64,000 nt of DNA from Thalassospira lucentensis MCCC 1A00383 = DSM 14000 (GCF_000421265.1 NZ_ATWN01000009.1:1-64000); one strand, 5' to 3'. Positions 1-10,274 are shown, counted from the first letter of the stretch. A program made the numbers and translations. Notes: a model not told the origin generated them from the sequence alone.

Positions 1-285
1 ATCTACGGAAATTTCCTCGGGCGTGCCCGCCAAGATGGCCGTCAACGCAGCAAACAGATATTGCCAGATGCCTTTTTGCGACCAGCGGTTATAACGATTG
101 TAGACCGTGGTGGATGGACCGTAATCGGCAGGGCAATCTTGCCAACGACAGCCAGATTGAAGCACGTGAATGATCCCGCTGATGATGCGCCGATCATCTT
201 CGCGCCGCCGACCCGCCGCACGGTATGGCAGATGCGGCTTAATCAGCGCCCATTGCTCGTCGGAAAGCCAGAATTGACCCTTCAT
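1..285 (-). CDS. IS5-family transposase, N-terminal part (partial)
   Basis: Transposase of the IS5 family, first reading frame. Reading the minus strand from the ATG at 283-285 gives an open frame of 95 codons that runs off the window. It begins MKGQFWLSDEQWALIKPHLP, continues through a GRREDDRRIISGIIHVLQSG stretch and CRWQDCPADYGPSTTVYNRY, and ends in a YLFAALTAIL helix. This is the DUF4096-type N-terminal domain typical of IS427/IS1031-like transposases. In many relatives the catalytic DDE part is made by a programmed frameshift, which cannot be checked here because the C-terminal part is missing. No truncation or stop is visible in the portion present. Confidence 0.88.
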   Translation of the reverse strand, partial: MKGQFWLSDEQWALIKPHLPYRAAGRRREDDRRIISGIIHVLQSGCRWQDCPADYGPSTTVYNRYNRWSQKGIWQYLFAALTAILAGTPEEISVD

Positions 286-351
286 GTTACGGAACTCCAT
301 ATATTGCGTTCCAGATCATTGAATCTGTTAAAGGTTAATGAGTTCTAACCC
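1..351 (-). mobile_element. IS5-family (IS427-like) insertion sequence, truncated by window edge
   Basis: The terminal part of an insertion sequence whose transposase reads leftward out of the window. Seen: the transposase start is at 285 and the outer end looks like 351, where the minus strand begins GGGTTAGAACTCATTAACC directly after a TA dinucleotide. IS427-group elements of the IS5 family usually duplicate a short TA-containing target, which fits. The end resembles the terminal repeat of the MITE at 11234-11497 (11 of the first 15 bases). The other end lies outside the window, so the inverted-repeat pair cannot be confirmed. Confidence 0.75.
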
Positions 352-381
352 TAGGGTTTTCGATGTTTTTCCGGCATAAAA

Positions 382-1659
382 TTATATGCAATTGCGACCA
401 ATAACCGAAATACCGCCGACCCAACGTGTGCCGGTGAAGTTATCGAGGTAGTTGCGCTGCCCGGCCAATGTTCGGTGCCCTGTGTCTGTCAGTGCGAGAG
501 TGCGTTCTGCCCAGTTCTGATTGGTATCATCAGGTGTGATGGTGAAAAGGGGATCGACGCACTTCATCATCCGTTGCACATCGGCCCAGAACATCACATC
601 ACCGAGATAAGGTAAGGGATCATAGGTGCGCATCAAATGGCCAAATGTCTTGCCGACCGTGATGGGGCCGTGGTCCGCAATGATTTGCAGGGTCAGTTTC
701 TGTGTCAGGCCAAGTCCGGTTTTGGGATCGGGTAGTTCGGCGTGATGGCGTTTTAGGGCGGTGATCATATGGGGCAGGGGGCCGGTACCCGATGTGATGA
801 AGTGGGTCAAAAGATCGGGGGTTGGGGATCGCACCGCCTGCCAGGCTTTGCTGCCAAAGGTCAGCATGGCATCGGTCACGGGTGCTCGATGATTTTCCCA
901 GCACCAGATCAGAAGTTCGGGGGAGAGTTGGCCTAAGCCGATAAAGCGTTCAACGCCGGGGATGGCGCCGACGGAGATTACTTCAAGCCGGGTGTTGGGT
1001 CGGGTGGTTTTGATGAAACCCATCAGGAAGGCCAAGATTAACTGGTCGTAACTGTCATGTTCGAACCACAGGACCACATGGTCATACTCGCCGAGCGTTG
1101 CCAGTGCGCCATATTCGCGTTTGGCCCGTGCCAGCGCATCTTTGGGGACGATATCGTAAGCCGTGGCGATAAAATCCGCGCGGGTTTGAACGAACTGGTC
1201 AAGGGGAAGGTTCGGGACCGGTCCCTGACAGAACGGATCGGCAAATTCGAGGAAGGCCCCTTTGAATCCGGCAATCTGAAGGCCGTGACGGATGTCCGAG
1301 CCGCAGCGCAAATGCAGGGTTTTATCTGTATCCAGTGTCGCCGGGGTGCCATTTTTGATCTGGCGGTTGCGTTCGGCAATCTGATCGATATGCGTCTTCA
1401 TTTTTGGCCAGCTGGCAAAGCCGTTTTCGCGTGCGATGACCCATTGGGCATCGGCCAGTTTGATGTCAGAAATTGTCTGGGGCGTCGGGGTGAAACCGGC
1501 CTTTTCAAACCGTGCGACGGCATCGCCGGTTTTGACACCAAGCGCGCGCAAAAGGTCCTTGGCGCGTTTGCGTTGCTGTTCAAGATTAAGGCGGCCATCA
1601 AAGACCGGGCTTTCGGCAGGTTTGGTATTTTTGGATTTCGATGTGCGTGACGCAGACAT
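382..1659 (-). CDS. DUF1835/DUF3658 domain protein
   Basis: 425-residue cytosolic protein of unknown biochemical role. Residues about 20-95 form a helical segment containing QRKRAKDLLRALG and an ARENGFASWPKMK motif of the kind found in ankyrin-like and DUF1835 proteins. Residues about 115-240 match DUF1835 (LHLRCGSDIRHGLQIAGFKG, then VVLWFEHDSYDQL). The C-terminal third resembles DUF3658 and ends in the characteristic Trp-Val-Gly-Gly context. The start is set by a clean Shine-Dalgarno sequence (AGGGG) just upstream of the ATG. It stands alone, convergent with the insertion sequence end. Family recognition is good, function unknown. Confidence 0.8.
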   Translation of the reverse strand: MSASRTSKSKNTKPAESPVFDGRLNLEQQRKRAKDLLRALGVKTGDAVARFEKAGFTPTPQTISDIKLADAQWVIARENGFASWPKMKTHIDQIAERNRQIKNGTPATLDTDKTLHLRCGSDIRHGLQIAGFKGAFLEFADPFCQGPVPNLPLDQFVQTRADFIATAYDIVPKDALARAKREYGALATLGEYDHVVLWFEHDSYDQLILAFLMGFIKTTRPNTRLEVISVGAIPGVERFIGLGQLSPELLIWCWENHRAPVTDAMLTFGSKAWQAVRSPTPDLLTHFITSGTGPLPHMITALKRHHAELPDPKTGLGLTQKLTLQIIADHGPITVGKTFGHLMRTYDPLPYLGDVMFWADVQRMMKCVDPLFTITPDDTNQNWAERTLALTDTGHRTLAGQRNYLDNFTGTRWVGGISVIGRNCI

Positions 1660-1831
1660 ACGATTCCCCTGATCATAACGCCTGTGTCCGCTAAACAGGC
1701 AAGGAAACCGTGTGTTTCTTTGTATCGAACCGGGCGCAGCCCTTTCCGCGGACGGGGTGCTTGGAAAGCCCGGTTAATTTATCTGTTTTTCACCTGATTG
1801 CAAGTATCGAGTGTCCTGAGAAAGTCCGATA

Positions 1832-3310
1832 TCAGGACAAGCGTACTTCACTGTCGAGGTTCATTAGTTTTGCCAGTTTTGTCAGGCGTTGCTCAACGAC
1901 TTCGCCGTAGAGGGTTGAAATACCCTTGTTGAATTCAAGGATCATTTTGCCGTCTTCGAGTTTAAGCGCGGTTTTCGACAGGATGCCCTCGGCCCCGCCC
2001 GAAAGCGTATGGCCCAGACGGATGGCATGGCCAAACAAACGGCCAGTCAGCCGGGTGTCTTCGTCGAGAATGCGATTGCTCGACGCGTCGCCTTTAAAGT
2101 TGCCAGTATAGCGCGACCCGATGGTATAGGCGAGGAACACCCGGTCATGATGGTTCAGATCAAGGTACGGGTGGCGCAAGATGCGGTTATAGCTTTGGAT
2201 CGCCCGGTAATCGGGATGTTCGTTCCAGCCAATATCACCGATGATGCAGGCCGCCAGTAGCAACCGGTCAAGGTTGTTGGGCTGTTCGGAGAAAATCGGC
2301 GTGCACCAGCGAAACAGTTCTTCGCCATGCTGATGAAAGCGTTCGCCGTCCTCGGCAAAGCTTAAGCAGGCATCAAGCAGCGGATCACGTTGACGCAGGT
2401 CTTCGGGCAGGACTTCATACATCCAGCCTTCGCGCAGGCCATGGCCGGAAAAGATGACTTCGCGGGGCTTCATGCGCGCCATTAACATGTTCATGACCAA
2501 GGCCGCATGGGGCAGGCTGTCGATACGGCGTTTTGATACACCGCCAACTTTTTCAAGCGATACGCGGCTTTGTTGGGAGATGATATGGGTCAACTCGTCC
2601 ATTTCACTGCGCGGCATTGCCAGATTGTGGACAACAGAAATCGGGTAATCTTCCTGGGCGATGAACAGTTTGGCAATGGAGCGCCATGAGCCGCCAACGG
2701 CAAAAAGCTGTTGGCCGCTGGCGTTTTGCAGCCAATCCACACTGTCAAGATGGCGGGTGATTTCGGCGGTTAGACGGGCCCGGTCAGAGCCAAAGACGGC
2801 CTGCAAACGCATCGCACCGAGCGGCAGGCTGACGCGTTCCTTGATTTCACCCTGATCAAGTAAAACCAGTTCAAGCGACCCGCCGCCGATATCGCCCATG
2901 ACGCCACTTGCACGCGGGTCACCGGAAATAACGCCAAGGGCGGAAAGGCGGGCTTCTTCAAGCCCGTCAATCACTTTGACGACAAGGCCTGTTTCAGCCT
3001 CGATACGGTCACAGAATTCCTTGCCATCGGTTGCGGCACGAACGGCCGCGGTGGCCAAAACATCGACATGCGACACCTTCATGGCGCGCAAAAGCGTGGC
3101 AAAGCGCTGCATGGCGACAACGGCAAGTTCAACCCCGTCTGGGTTGAGCTTGCCGGTATCTTCGGGGTCGCGGCCCAGCCCACACATGACTTTCTCGTTG
3201 AAAATCGGGGCCGGGGCACGGGTCATACCATCGAAAATTACAAGGCGTACCGAGTTGGAGCCAACATCAATAATCGCAATGCGGTTGGAAGCTCTTTGGT
3301 CAGTCAGCAT
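1832..3310 (-). CDS. ppx: Exopolyphosphatase (Ppx/GppA family)
   Basis: 492 residues. Ppx/GppA enzymes release terminal phosphate from polyphosphate or convert pppGpp to ppGpp. The N-terminus carries the actin-like phosphate-1 motif (IAIIDVGSNSVRLVIFD). The second nucleotide-binding loop GDIGGGSLELVLL sits near residue 145, with the expected acidic residues between. The C-terminal half (about 310-490) is the HD-like helical domain. It lies 45 bp downstream of ppk on the same strand, the usual antagonistic pair for polyphosphate synthesis and breakdown. Ppx versus GppA activity cannot be separated by sequence, but the ppk linkage favours exopolyphosphatase. Confidence 0.93.
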   Translation of the reverse strand: MLTDQRASNRIAIIDVGSNSVRLVIFDGMTRAPAPIFNEKVMCGLGRDPEDTGKLNPDGVELAVVAMQRFATLLRAMKVSHVDVLATAAVRAATDGKEFCDRIEAETGLVVKVIDGLEEARLSALGVISGDPRASGVMGDIGGGSLELVLLDQGEIKERVSLPLGAMRLQAVFGSDRARLTAEITRHLDSVDWLQNASGQQLFAVGGSWRSIAKLFIAQEDYPISVVHNLAMPRSEMDELTHIISQQSRVSLEKVGGVSKRRIDSLPHAALVMNMLMARMKPREVIFSGHGLREGWMYEVLPEDLRQRDPLLDACLSFAEDGERFHQHGEELFRWCTPIFSEQPNNLDRLLLAACIIGDIGWNEHPDYRAIQSYNRILRHPYLDLNHHDRVFLAYTIGSRYTGNFKGDASSNRILDEDTRLTGRLFGHAIRLGHTLSGGAEGILSKTALKLEDGKMILEFNKGISTLYGEVVEQRLTKLAKLMNLDSEVRLS

Positions 3311-3355
3311 ACTTTTGATGGCACCTGTTGGTCGTCTGTCTGAGGCGTGTTGATG

Positions 3356-5551
3356 TTAGTCATCAAGCTGCAATACGGGGACATTCGGGTCCGCCTCGTT
3401 CAGAGCGCTTCCGCGGCCTGACAGAGACGGGTTGGTCATGAAGTACTTATGTGACGAAAACGCTTTTTCACCGCCTTCGCAACGTTCGTATGAACCATCC
3501 GCCTGCAAATACCAAGCCTGCGCTGTATCTTTAAGGTTTGCAATCATGATCTGTTCGATGATCTGGCGCTGACAGGTCGGGTTCTCAACCGGGACCAGCG
3601 TTTCAACCCGGCGGTTCAAATTGCGTGGCATCCAGTCGGCCGACGAGATGAACGCCTTGGCCTTGCGCGAGGGTAGTTTTGCCCCATTGGCAAAGACAAC
3701 AATGCGCGAATGTTCAAGGAACCGTCCGACAATCGATTTGACCCGGATGTTTTCCGAAAGTCCCGGGACACCCGGACGCAGACAGCAAATGCCGCGAATA
3801 ATCAGTTCGATGTGAACCCCGGCTTCGCTAGCGCGATAAAGTGCATCAATCACCACAGGATCGACCAGGCTATTCATCTTGGCCCAGATGCCGCATGGCT
3901 TTCCAGCCTTGCTGTTTTCGATTTCCTGATCGATGTGGGCCAGAAGAGTTGGGCGCATGGTGTGCGGGGCGATGGCGATTTTTTCAAGCGAGCGCGGTGT
4001 CGCGTAGCCGGTCATGAAATTAAAGATGCTGGCGGCATCGCGCCCAAGCGCCGGATCACACGAGAAGAACGAAATATCGGTATAGAATTTCGCCGTGATC
4101 GGGTGGTAGTTGCCCGTCCCAAAGTGAACGAACGTGCGAAGTCCATGGGTTTCACGGCGGACAACAAGCGATACCTTGGCATGGGTTTTCCAGTCAAGGA
4201 AGCCATAGACCACCTGACAGCCCGCACGTTCGAGATCCGCCGCCCAGCGCAGGTTGGCTTCTTCGTCAAAGCGGGCTTTAAGTTCGACCATGGCGGTGAC
4301 GGATTTTCCGGCCTCGGCCGCCGCAATCAGGGCTTTGACAATCGGGCTGTTTTCTGATGTGCGATAGAGGGTCTGTTTGATGGTAACGACGTCTGGATCA
4401 CGCGCAGCCTGTAGCAGGAACTGCACAACGACGTCGAAATCCTCGAACGGGTGATGAACCACCAGATCCTTTTTGCTGATCGCAGCAAAACAATCGCCGC
4501 CAAAGTCACGTACCCGTTCAGGGTAACGCGGCGAGTAGGGGGCGAACAGCAGATCATGATGCAGATCAGAATCAATCAGTTGTTTGACGTCCACCACACC
4601 CAAAAGGCCATCGACCTTCACAACTTCTTCGAGTGCAACATCAAGTTCGTCGATGACAAAATCAAGCAGATCTTCGGGGATGTGGGCGTTGACCTTAAGG
4701 CGGATGATGCTGCCGCGACGGCGGCGCTTAAGGGCGGTTTTAAAGACGCGGACCAGATCTTCGGCTTCTTCTTCTATCTCGACATCCGAATCGCGGATGA
4801 CGCGGAAGAACCCGTGTTCGATCATATCAAAACCCGGGAACAGCTTGTTGAGATACAACAAAATTGCCTGTTCGACCGGCAGATAGCGTTCATTGCGGCC
4901 CGGAAGGCGCAAGAAACGGCCAATTTTTTGCGGAACCGGGATCAGACCACGCATGTTATGCCCGTCGGCGGGGTCAAACAGCTGCATGACAATGGTAAAG
5001 CCAAGGTTCGGGATGAACGGGAACGGATGGGATGGGTCAATCGCAAGCGGGGTCAAGGTCGGGAAGATTTCACGCATGAAATAGCCATCGAGCCATTTGC
5101 GGTCGGTCTGGGTCAGATCGGATTGATCAATGACCGAAATGCCCTGTTGTTCCATTTCCCGGCTGAGCTGACGCCAGATGCGTTGCTGATCCTGCATCAA
5201 CTGGTTGGCATCAAAGGTGATGGCGCGCAGCTGTTCAGACGGGCTCATGCCATCCTGACTGACCTTGGTCATGCCCGCGCGGAGCTGGCCGACGAGCCCT
5301 GCGACACGGACCATATAGAATTCATCCAGATTGCTGGCTGAAATCGACAGGAAACGCAGCCTTTCAAGCAGCGGATGACCACTGTTCTGGGCTTCTTCAA
5401 GCACGCGATTGTTAAAAGCCAGCCATGAAAGTTCGCGGTTGATGAAGCGAGTTTCCGAATCAATGGCGATCGCGCTTGATTGAACTGCAGCGGCGTGTGA
5501 CACGCTATGCCTCCTGCGGATTGAGGGGATGTCTTTGAATTTATGCGACAT
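3356..5551 (-). CDS. ppk: Polyphosphate kinase 1
   Basis: 731 residues. Transfers the gamma-phosphate of ATP reversibly to polyphosphate. It has the four-domain PPK1 layout: an N-terminal helical domain with [19 protein letters not shown] (about 36-54), a head domain, and two phospholipase D-like C-terminal domains. [14 protein letters not shown] (about residue 460) contains the histidine expected to be autophosphorylated, followed by [10 protein letters not shown] second PLD-like histidine region lies near [13 protein letters not shown]. It is the first gene of a ppk-ppx operon, divergent from sixA with a shared 150-bp upstream region. The first ~35 residues are a basic, poorly conserved extension, so a start further in is possible. 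Confidence 0.95.
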   Translation of the reverse strand: MSHKFKDIPSIRRRHSVSHAAAVQSSAIAIDSETRFINRELSWLAFNNRVLEEAQNSGHPLLERLRFLSISASNLDEFYMVRVAGLVGQLRAGMTKVSQDGMSPSEQLRAITFDANQLMQDQQRIWRQLSREMEQQGISVIDQSDLTQTDRKWLDGYFMREIFPTLTPLAIDPSHPFPFIPNLGFTIVMQLFDPADGHNMRGLIPVPQKIGRFLRLPGRNERYLPVEQAILLYLNKLFPGFDMIEHGFFRVIRDSDVEIEEEAEDLVRVFKTALKRRRRGSIIRLKVNAHIPEDLLDFVIDELDVALEEVVKVDGLLGVVDVKQLIDSDLHHDLLFAPYSPRYPERVRDFGGDCFAAISKKDLVVHHPFEDFDVVVQFLLQAARDPDVVTIKQTLYRTSENSPIVKALIAAAEAGKSVTAMVELKARFDEEANLRWAADLERAGCQVVYGFLDWKTHAKVSLVVRRETHGLRTFVHFGTGNYHPITAKFYTDISFFSCDPALGRDAASIFNFMTGYATPRSLEKIAIAPHTMRPTLLAHIDQEIENSKAGKPCGIWAKMNSLVDPVVIDALYRASEAGVHIELIIRGICCLRPGVPGLSENIRVKSIVGRFLEHSRIVVFANGAKLPSRKAKAFISSADWMPRNLNRRVETLVPVENPTCQRQIIEQIMIANLKDTAQAWYLQADGSYERCEGGEKAFSSHKYFMTNPSLSGRGSALNEADPNVPVLQLDD

Positions 5552-5703
5552 GTCCCGGTTGCAAATGGAGTATAGGATAACTGCTTACGCCCGTGCAATT
5601 TTCTTAAAGTTATGTGTCAGTTTTTCTGATGGCATCCAAGGCCGCAATATGGCATGGAATAACACCGTTTGATCATCATTCGCGACGACAAAGAAACCAA
5701 GAC

Positions 5704-6240
5704 ATGAAGACGTTATTGCTTCTAAGGCATGCCAAATCGAGCTGGGCTGAACCGAGCCGGGTTGATCATGACCGTGAACTGAACCGTCGCGGGGAAAAGG
5801 CCGCCCCGTTTATGGGGCGCTTTTTACGCGAGCATGATCTGGTTCCAGACCTTATCTGGTGTTCGACAGCGGCTCGTGCGGTGCAGACACTTGGTCTGCT
5901 GGGGCGTGATTTCGCCGGGCATGCGGATGTGATCTATAGCGAAGATCTTTATATGGCCAGCGAACGCACGTTGCTTGAATGTTTGCATCACACCCATGAC
6001 GAAGCAAAACGGGTGATGATCATTGGCCATAATCCCGGCATTGAGAATTTTGCCAAACAATTGTACCGCGATGGGGATGAGGATGCGCGCGCGATGATGG
6101 AGCGCAAATATCCAACCTGTGCCTTGGCGCATTTCGAATTTGATGTGGAAAACTGGGCCGATAGTCAATTTGAGGCCGGGCACCTGATGGGCTTTACCAA
6201 GGTCAAGGACTTGCAGGCGGCCAAGATCGGTGCGGATTGA
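5704..6240 (+). CDS. sixA: SixA-type histidine phosphatase
   Basis: 178-residue histidine phosphatase superfamily protein. SixA of E. coli dephosphorylates phosphohistidine on HPt or PTS proteins; the substrate here is unknown. The RHG-type motif is RHAKSSWAEP directly after the first beta strand (LLLLRH), and the second catalytic histidine is in MIIGHNPGIE. The open frame extends upstream to 5614, but this ATG is chosen because the MKTLLLLRHAK beginning matches the family start and the upstream residues are not conserved-looking. No strong ribosome binding site is visible. Divergent from ppk. Confidence 0.85.
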   Translation: MKTLLLLRHAKSSWAEPSRVDHDRELNRRGEKAAPFMGRFLREHDLVPDLIWCSTAARAVQTLGLLGRDFAGHADVIYSEDLYMASERTLLECLHHTHDEAKRVMIIGHNPGIENFAKQLYRDGDEDARAMMERKYPTCALAHFEFDVENWADSQFEAGHLMGFTKVKDLQAAKIGAD

Positions 6241-6466
6241 TTGCACCCAACGGCGAGACCGCACTTGACGCGGTGCCCCCAGAAGCGTTTTATACCGCTG
6301 AAATTTTGATGCCGTGCATGATCGGCTTTGAACACACCCTACACAAACGCCCCGGATTTACTGTGGCGCAGGTGTTGCGGTGCGTTTTTTGTTTGACAGC
6401 GCGGGACTGGCATGCACCTTTGCGGCCAAATTTGCGGCCCAAAATATAAAGCAACCTGGAATGACA

Positions 6467-8254
6467 ATGCATCCTTTTCGCTCACACAATTGTAATGCGC
6501 TGCGCGCGACCGACGCCGACGCGGAAATTCGCCTGTCTGGCTGGATCCACCGTAAACGTGATCACGGCAATCTGCTGTTTGTTGATCTGCGCGACCATTA
6601 CGGCATCACCCAGGTCGTCATCGACATTTCAAGCCCGCTGTTTGAAGTGCTTGATAAGGCGCGCGCCGAAAGCGTGATCACGGTAGATGGCAAGGTGGTT
6701 AAACGGACCGCCGAGACCATCAACCCGAACCTGCCGACCGGCGAGATCGAAGTTTACGCATCGAACATCGAAGTTCAGTCGTCGGCCGATGTTTTACCGA
6801 TGCCGGTGTTTGGCGATGTTGAGTACGGCGAAGAAGTTCGCCTGCGTCACCGGTATCTTGATCTGCGTCGTGAAAGCGTTCATTCAAACATCGTTCTGCG
6901 CTCGAACGTGATTTCGGCGATGCGTCAGAAAATGACCGCGCAGGGATTCTTGGAAATCCAGACCCCGATCCTGACGGCAAGTTCCCCAGAAGGTGCGCGC
7001 GACTTCCTAGTTCCGTCGCGTATGCATCCGGGCAAGTTTTATGCTCTGCCGCAGGCACCCCAGCAGTTCAAGCAGCTTCTGATGGTGTCCGGGTTTGATA
7101 AGTACTTCCAGATCGCACCGTGCTTCCGCGATGAAGATGCGCGTGCGGATCGGTCGCCGGGTGAGTTTTATCAGCTTGATTTCGAGATGGCTTTTGCCAC
7201 TCAGGAAGACGTGTTTGCCGCGATTGAGCCCGTTCTCCATGACATCTTTGTCGAGTTTGGCGGTGATCGTGATGTGACGCCATTCCCGTTCCCGCGCATT
7301 CCGTTTGATGAGAGCATGGCGAAATACGGGTCAGACAAACCTGATCTGCGTAACCCGCTTCTGATCAGCGACGTTACCGAGCCGTTCCGTGGGTCGAGCT
7401 TTGGCATTTTTGCATCGAACATCGAAAAAGGTTCGGTCGTGCGTGCCATTCAGGCAACCGGTGCCGCGAGCCGCCCGCGTAGCTTCTTTGATAAGCTCAA
7501 TAACTGGGCGCGCGACGAAGGGGCTGCTGGTCTTGGCTATATCGTCTTTGCCGAAGGCGGCGAAGCAAAAGGCCCGATTGCCAAAAATCTTGATGCCGAG
7601 CGCATCGCGCAGATTAAGAAAATCACTGGTGTTGCCGATGGCGACGCGGTGTTCTTTGTGTGTGACAAGGCACTGGCAGCCGCCAAATTCGCCGGTAAAG
7701 TCCGTGACAAGGTGTGTGACGAACTTGAGCTTCGCGAAGAAGGTATGTTCAAGTTCTGCTGGATCGTTGATTTCCCGATGTTTGAGGAAGACGACGACGG
7801 CAAGATCGAGTTTAGCCACAACCCGTTCTCGATGCCGCAGGGTGGACTTGACTCACTTGAGAACATGAACCCGCTTGATATCAAGGCGTGGCAGTATGAC
7901 ATCGTGTGTAACGGTATCGAACTGTCGTCGGGTGCCATTCGTAACCATCGCCCGGACATCATGTACCGTGCGTTCGAAATTGCCGGTTATGGCAAGGACG
8001 TGGTCGAAGAACAGTTTGGCGGTATGCTGAACGCGTTTAAATTCGGCGCCCCGCCGCACGGTGGTTCTGCCCCAGGTGTTGACCGTATTGTCATGTTGCT
8101 GGCCGATGAGCCGAATATTCGCGAAGTCATTGCCTTCCCGCTGAACCAGCAGGCGCAGGATTTGATGATGAATGCGCCGTCCGGTGTCGAAGACAAGCAG
8201 CTTAAAGAGCTTCATCTGCGTGTGCAGATGCCAGCCAAAGTCAAAAAAGACTGA
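6467..8254 (+). CDS. aspS: Aspartyl-tRNA synthetase
   Basis: 595 residues, class II aminoacyl-tRNA synthetase of the bacterial type. It opens with [19 protein letters not shown] and the anticodon-binding OB fold ([20 protein letters not shown]). Next come the class II motifs: motif 2 around [20 protein letters not shown], a GAD insertion domain (about 290-420) and motif 3 in [14 protein letters not shown]. The ATG at 6461 is also in frame, but the GGA of the ribosome binding site abuts it and is well spaced only for 6467. In many bacteria lacking AsnRS this enzyme is non-discriminating; that cannot be judged here. Followed by a strong terminator. Confidence 0.95.
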   Translation: MHPFRSHNCNALRATDADAEIRLSGWIHRKRDHGNLLFVDLRDHYGITQVVIDISSPLFEVLDKARAESVITVDGKVVKRTAETINPNLPTGEIEVYASNIEVQSSADVLPMPVFGDVEYGEEVRLRHRYLDLRRESVHSNIVLRSNVISAMRQKMTAQGFLEIQTPILTASSPEGARDFLVPSRMHPGKFYALPQAPQQFKQLLMVSGFDKYFQIAPCFRDEDARADRSPGEFYQLDFEMAFATQEDVFAAIEPVLHDIFVEFGGDRDVTPFPFPRIPFDESMAKYGSDKPDLRNPLLISDVTEPFRGSSFGIFASNIEKGSVVRAIQATGAASRPRSFFDKLNNWARDEGAAGLGYIVFAEGGEAKGPIAKNLDAERIAQIKKITGVADGDAVFFVCDKALAAAKFAGKVRDKVCDELELREEGMFKFCWIVDFPMFEEDDDGKIEFSHNPFSMPQGGLDSLENMNPLDIKAWQYDIVCNGIELSSGAIRNHRPDIMYRAFEIAGYGKDVVEEQFGGMLNAFKFGAPPHGGSAPGVDRIVMLLADEPNIREVIAFPLNQQAQDLMMNAPSGVEDKQLKELHLRVQMPAKVKKD

Positions 8255-8284
8255 TTTTGGGCGTAACCCCAATCAGACTGCATC

Positions 8285-8318
8285 AAACGGCCCGGTTTTT
8301 ACCGGGCCGTTTTGTTTT
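8285..8318 (+). terminator. Rho-independent terminator after aspS
   Basis: Perfect 10-bp stem ACGGCCCGGT / ACCGGGCCGT with a TTT loop, followed by TTTGTTTT. It sits 30 bp after the aspS stop codon. Confidence 0.9.
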
Positions 8319-8427
8319 GAGGGCAATGTTTTCGGCAAATGTTTCGCCGGGTTGCTTACCTAATATTAACTGCCCTTGATCCACAGTGCGGGTTGAAAAT
8401 AAAATCGATCCGTCGGGGGATGGCCTT

Positions 8428-9375
8428 GTGAAGAAGATACTTGTTGTCGCGGCACCGTTGTTGCTTTCTGCGTGTGGCGGGCCGGTGGAATTGACCGTTG
8501 CCAAATTGGCCGGTGATTTGATCAGCTATGTGACCACGGGGAAAAGCACAACCGATCACGCCGTTTCAGTGGTCGCAGATCGTGATTGTGCCTTGCATCG
8601 TCCGCTGTTTTCCGACGATATCTGCAAGGATGATGACACAATCCTTGCCGAACAGGCATCCGCCCTTGCGGTGATGGGGGAGCCCGACATCAAACAGGAA
8701 ATCCGCACCGCACGTCCGGAAATCTATGCGGTGAATGCCCCGGCAGAAGACTGGTCACGTCCGGCATCGCCAAGCAGCGTGTCCAAGACCGTGATTAAAA
8801 CTGATTTGCCGCCGCGTGCCCCAGAAGCCAGAACCGCAGAACAGGTATCTGAGCCGGTATCAGAGGTGAAAGTTGCTGCTGCATCCGACAAGCTGCCGTC
8901 ACGCACGATGGCGCAATATGCGCGCACCAACGATCCGCTTAATGTTGAGGCAGAAGCCAACGCCGCGATTGCCGGATATGTTCCGGCCGAAACACCGGCC
9001 GATGTTGTCGGTGAAACGCAAACGGCCGCCTTGGTTGATACCACTATCGTGAGCGACACTGTCGAACGGGCGACAAAGCCGGTCGAGACGGATGCAGATG
9101 GTGATGTGATGGCAGGCGATGTGTTGTCCGTGCCGTTGCCCGGTGAGTATGTGGTGCTGGCAAGCTTTAGCAATCAGGCACGGGCGCATAGCGCACTGGA
9201 ACTTTATCATGAATATCAACCGCGCCTGATCAGTGCTAAGGTCAAGGGACGTGATTTTTTGCGTGTTGCGGTTGGTCCGCTGTCGTCCGAGCATGCAAAT
9301 GATTTGCGCCTTCTTGCTGCCAAAAAGGGGGTTAAAGATCCCTGGATTGTTGGAATTGCTCCTACCGGAGAATAA
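8428..9375 (+). CDS. SPOR-domain lipoprotein
   Basis: 315 residues. The N-terminus VKKILVVAAPLLLSACGG is a lipoprotein signal peptide with lipobox LSAC, so the protein is probably anchored in the outer membrane facing the periplasm. The middle (about 60-240) is a low-complexity, acidic linker rich in Ala, Glu, Thr and Val. The last ~75 residues form a SPOR domain (YVVLASFSNQARAHSALEL to FLRVAVGPLSS), a fold that binds denuded septal peptidoglycan. The GTG start is chosen because GGGGA lies 7 bases upstream and it begins exactly at the signal peptide. The next gene starts 2 bases after its stop, so the two are co-transcribed. A role in cell division or envelope upkeep is inferred. Confidence 0.85.
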   Translation: MKKILVVAAPLLLSACGGPVELTVAKLAGDLISYVTTGKSTTDHAVSVVADRDCALHRPLFSDDICKDDDTILAEQASALAVMGEPDIKQEIRTARPEIYAVNAPAEDWSRPASPSSVSKTVIKTDLPPRAPEARTAEQVSEPVSEVKVAAASDKLPSRTMAQYARTNDPLNVEAEANAAIAGYVPAETPADVVGETQTAALVDTTIVSDTVERATKPVETDADGDVMAGDVLSVPLPGEYVVLASFSNQARAHSALELYHEYQPRLISAKVKGRDFLRVAVGPLSSEHANDLRLLAAKKGVKDPWIVGIAPTGE

Positions 9376-9377
9376 GT

Positions 9378-10226
9378 TTGTCTGGGTTTCTTAAAAATAT
9401 TGATCAACATCGGCGTTCCTTTGCGGGGACGCTGATCTTGTGTTTGGGTGTTTCGGGCTGTGCAGCACAGGCCGGAAACGTGACATCGGCGCAGTCTGCG
9501 CTGGTGTCCCATACGGCAGAATATAATTTCAAAATGTCCCGATCCGATCAGGGCAGTTCGATTGTCGATGCGACAGGTGCGCTTGGCTATCGGTTTGAAA
9601 AGGTCTGTGATGGCTGGATCACCGAGATGCAGCAAATCATGATCCTTCAGGGGGCCGAAGGCACGCCGATCAATTCGGCATTTTCGATGACCCAGTGGGA
9701 AAACTTTGACGGCACCCGTTATCGTTTTCGCATGCGTGATTATCTGAACGGGACGAAGGTCGATGAGGTTGTTGGGGATGCGGTGCGTGAAAGCGACGGC
9801 GTCAAGGTCACCTATGAACAGCCTGTCGAGGTGGTCGATGAGCTGCCGGTTGATACGATGTTTCCGACCCAACATTCGATCCAGTTGCTTGCACGCGCCG
9901 AAGAGGGCGAAAAATTTGCCAATGATCTGGTGTTTGATGGCAGCGGCGATGCCCCGACCAATCGGGTGGCGGTTGTTATTTCAGACGCCAAAACGGTAGA
10001 TAGCAGTGCCAAGGACCAAAGCGGTCTGACCAAGGTACCATTCCATCGCATGAACCTTGCGTATTATCCGCTTGGCGAGGCGGAAAATGGGCCGACAACC
10101 GAAATGGCGGTTGATCTGGCGCGCAATGGTGTGGCGCACGCATTGCGGTTTGACTATGGCGATTTTGCCGTTCTTGGGACGCTTGATAAAGTGACGGAGT
10201 TGCCTGCACCTGATTGCGGTAAATAA
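9378..10226 (+). CDS. eipB: EipB-like cell-envelope integrity protein (DUF1849)
   Basis: 282 residues, DUF1849 family. Brucella EipB is a periplasmic beta-spiral protein needed for envelope integrity and carries a conserved disulfide. Both cysteines are visible here: Cys77 in EKVCDGW and Cys280 in the terminal PAPDCGK. The signal segment ends in VSGC (Cys28), which reads as a lipobox, so this member may be lipidated rather than soluble. The start is a TTG with GGAG 7 bases upstream, immediately after the SPOR gene, indicating translational coupling of two envelope proteins. Residues 160-175 (VDELPVDTMFPTQHS) match the conserved core. Confidence 0.85.
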   Translation: MSGFLKNIDQHRRSFAGTLILCLGVSGCAAQAGNVTSAQSALVSHTAEYNFKMSRSDQGSSIVDATGALGYRFEKVCDGWITEMQQIMILQGAEGTPINSAFSMTQWENFDGTRYRFRMRDYLNGTKVDEVVGDAVRESDGVKVTYEQPVEVVDELPVDTMFPTQHSIQLLARAEEGEKFANDLVFDGSGDAPTNRVAVVISDAKTVDSSAKDQSGLTKVPFHRMNLAYYPLGEAENGPTTEMAVDLARNGVAHALRFDYGDFAVLGTLDKVTELPAPDCGK

Positions 10227-10274
10227 GGATTGCTGTTCGTTGACTGGGCCGTTCAGGTTCAGGGCGAACCGAAG

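Noticed and set aside
1057-1650. A 197-codon open frame antisense to the DUF1835 gene
   Set aside because: Entirely inside a supported gene on the other strand and without a start signal.
4451-5341. A 296-codon open frame antisense to ppk
   Set aside because: Shadow of the real gene in a codon-biased region, with no recognisable domain.
5552-5703. Possible Pho box upstream of ppk
   Set aside because: The best minus-strand match (CTGACAC-N4-CTTTAAG) agrees with CTGTCAT repeats too poorly to support PhoB control.
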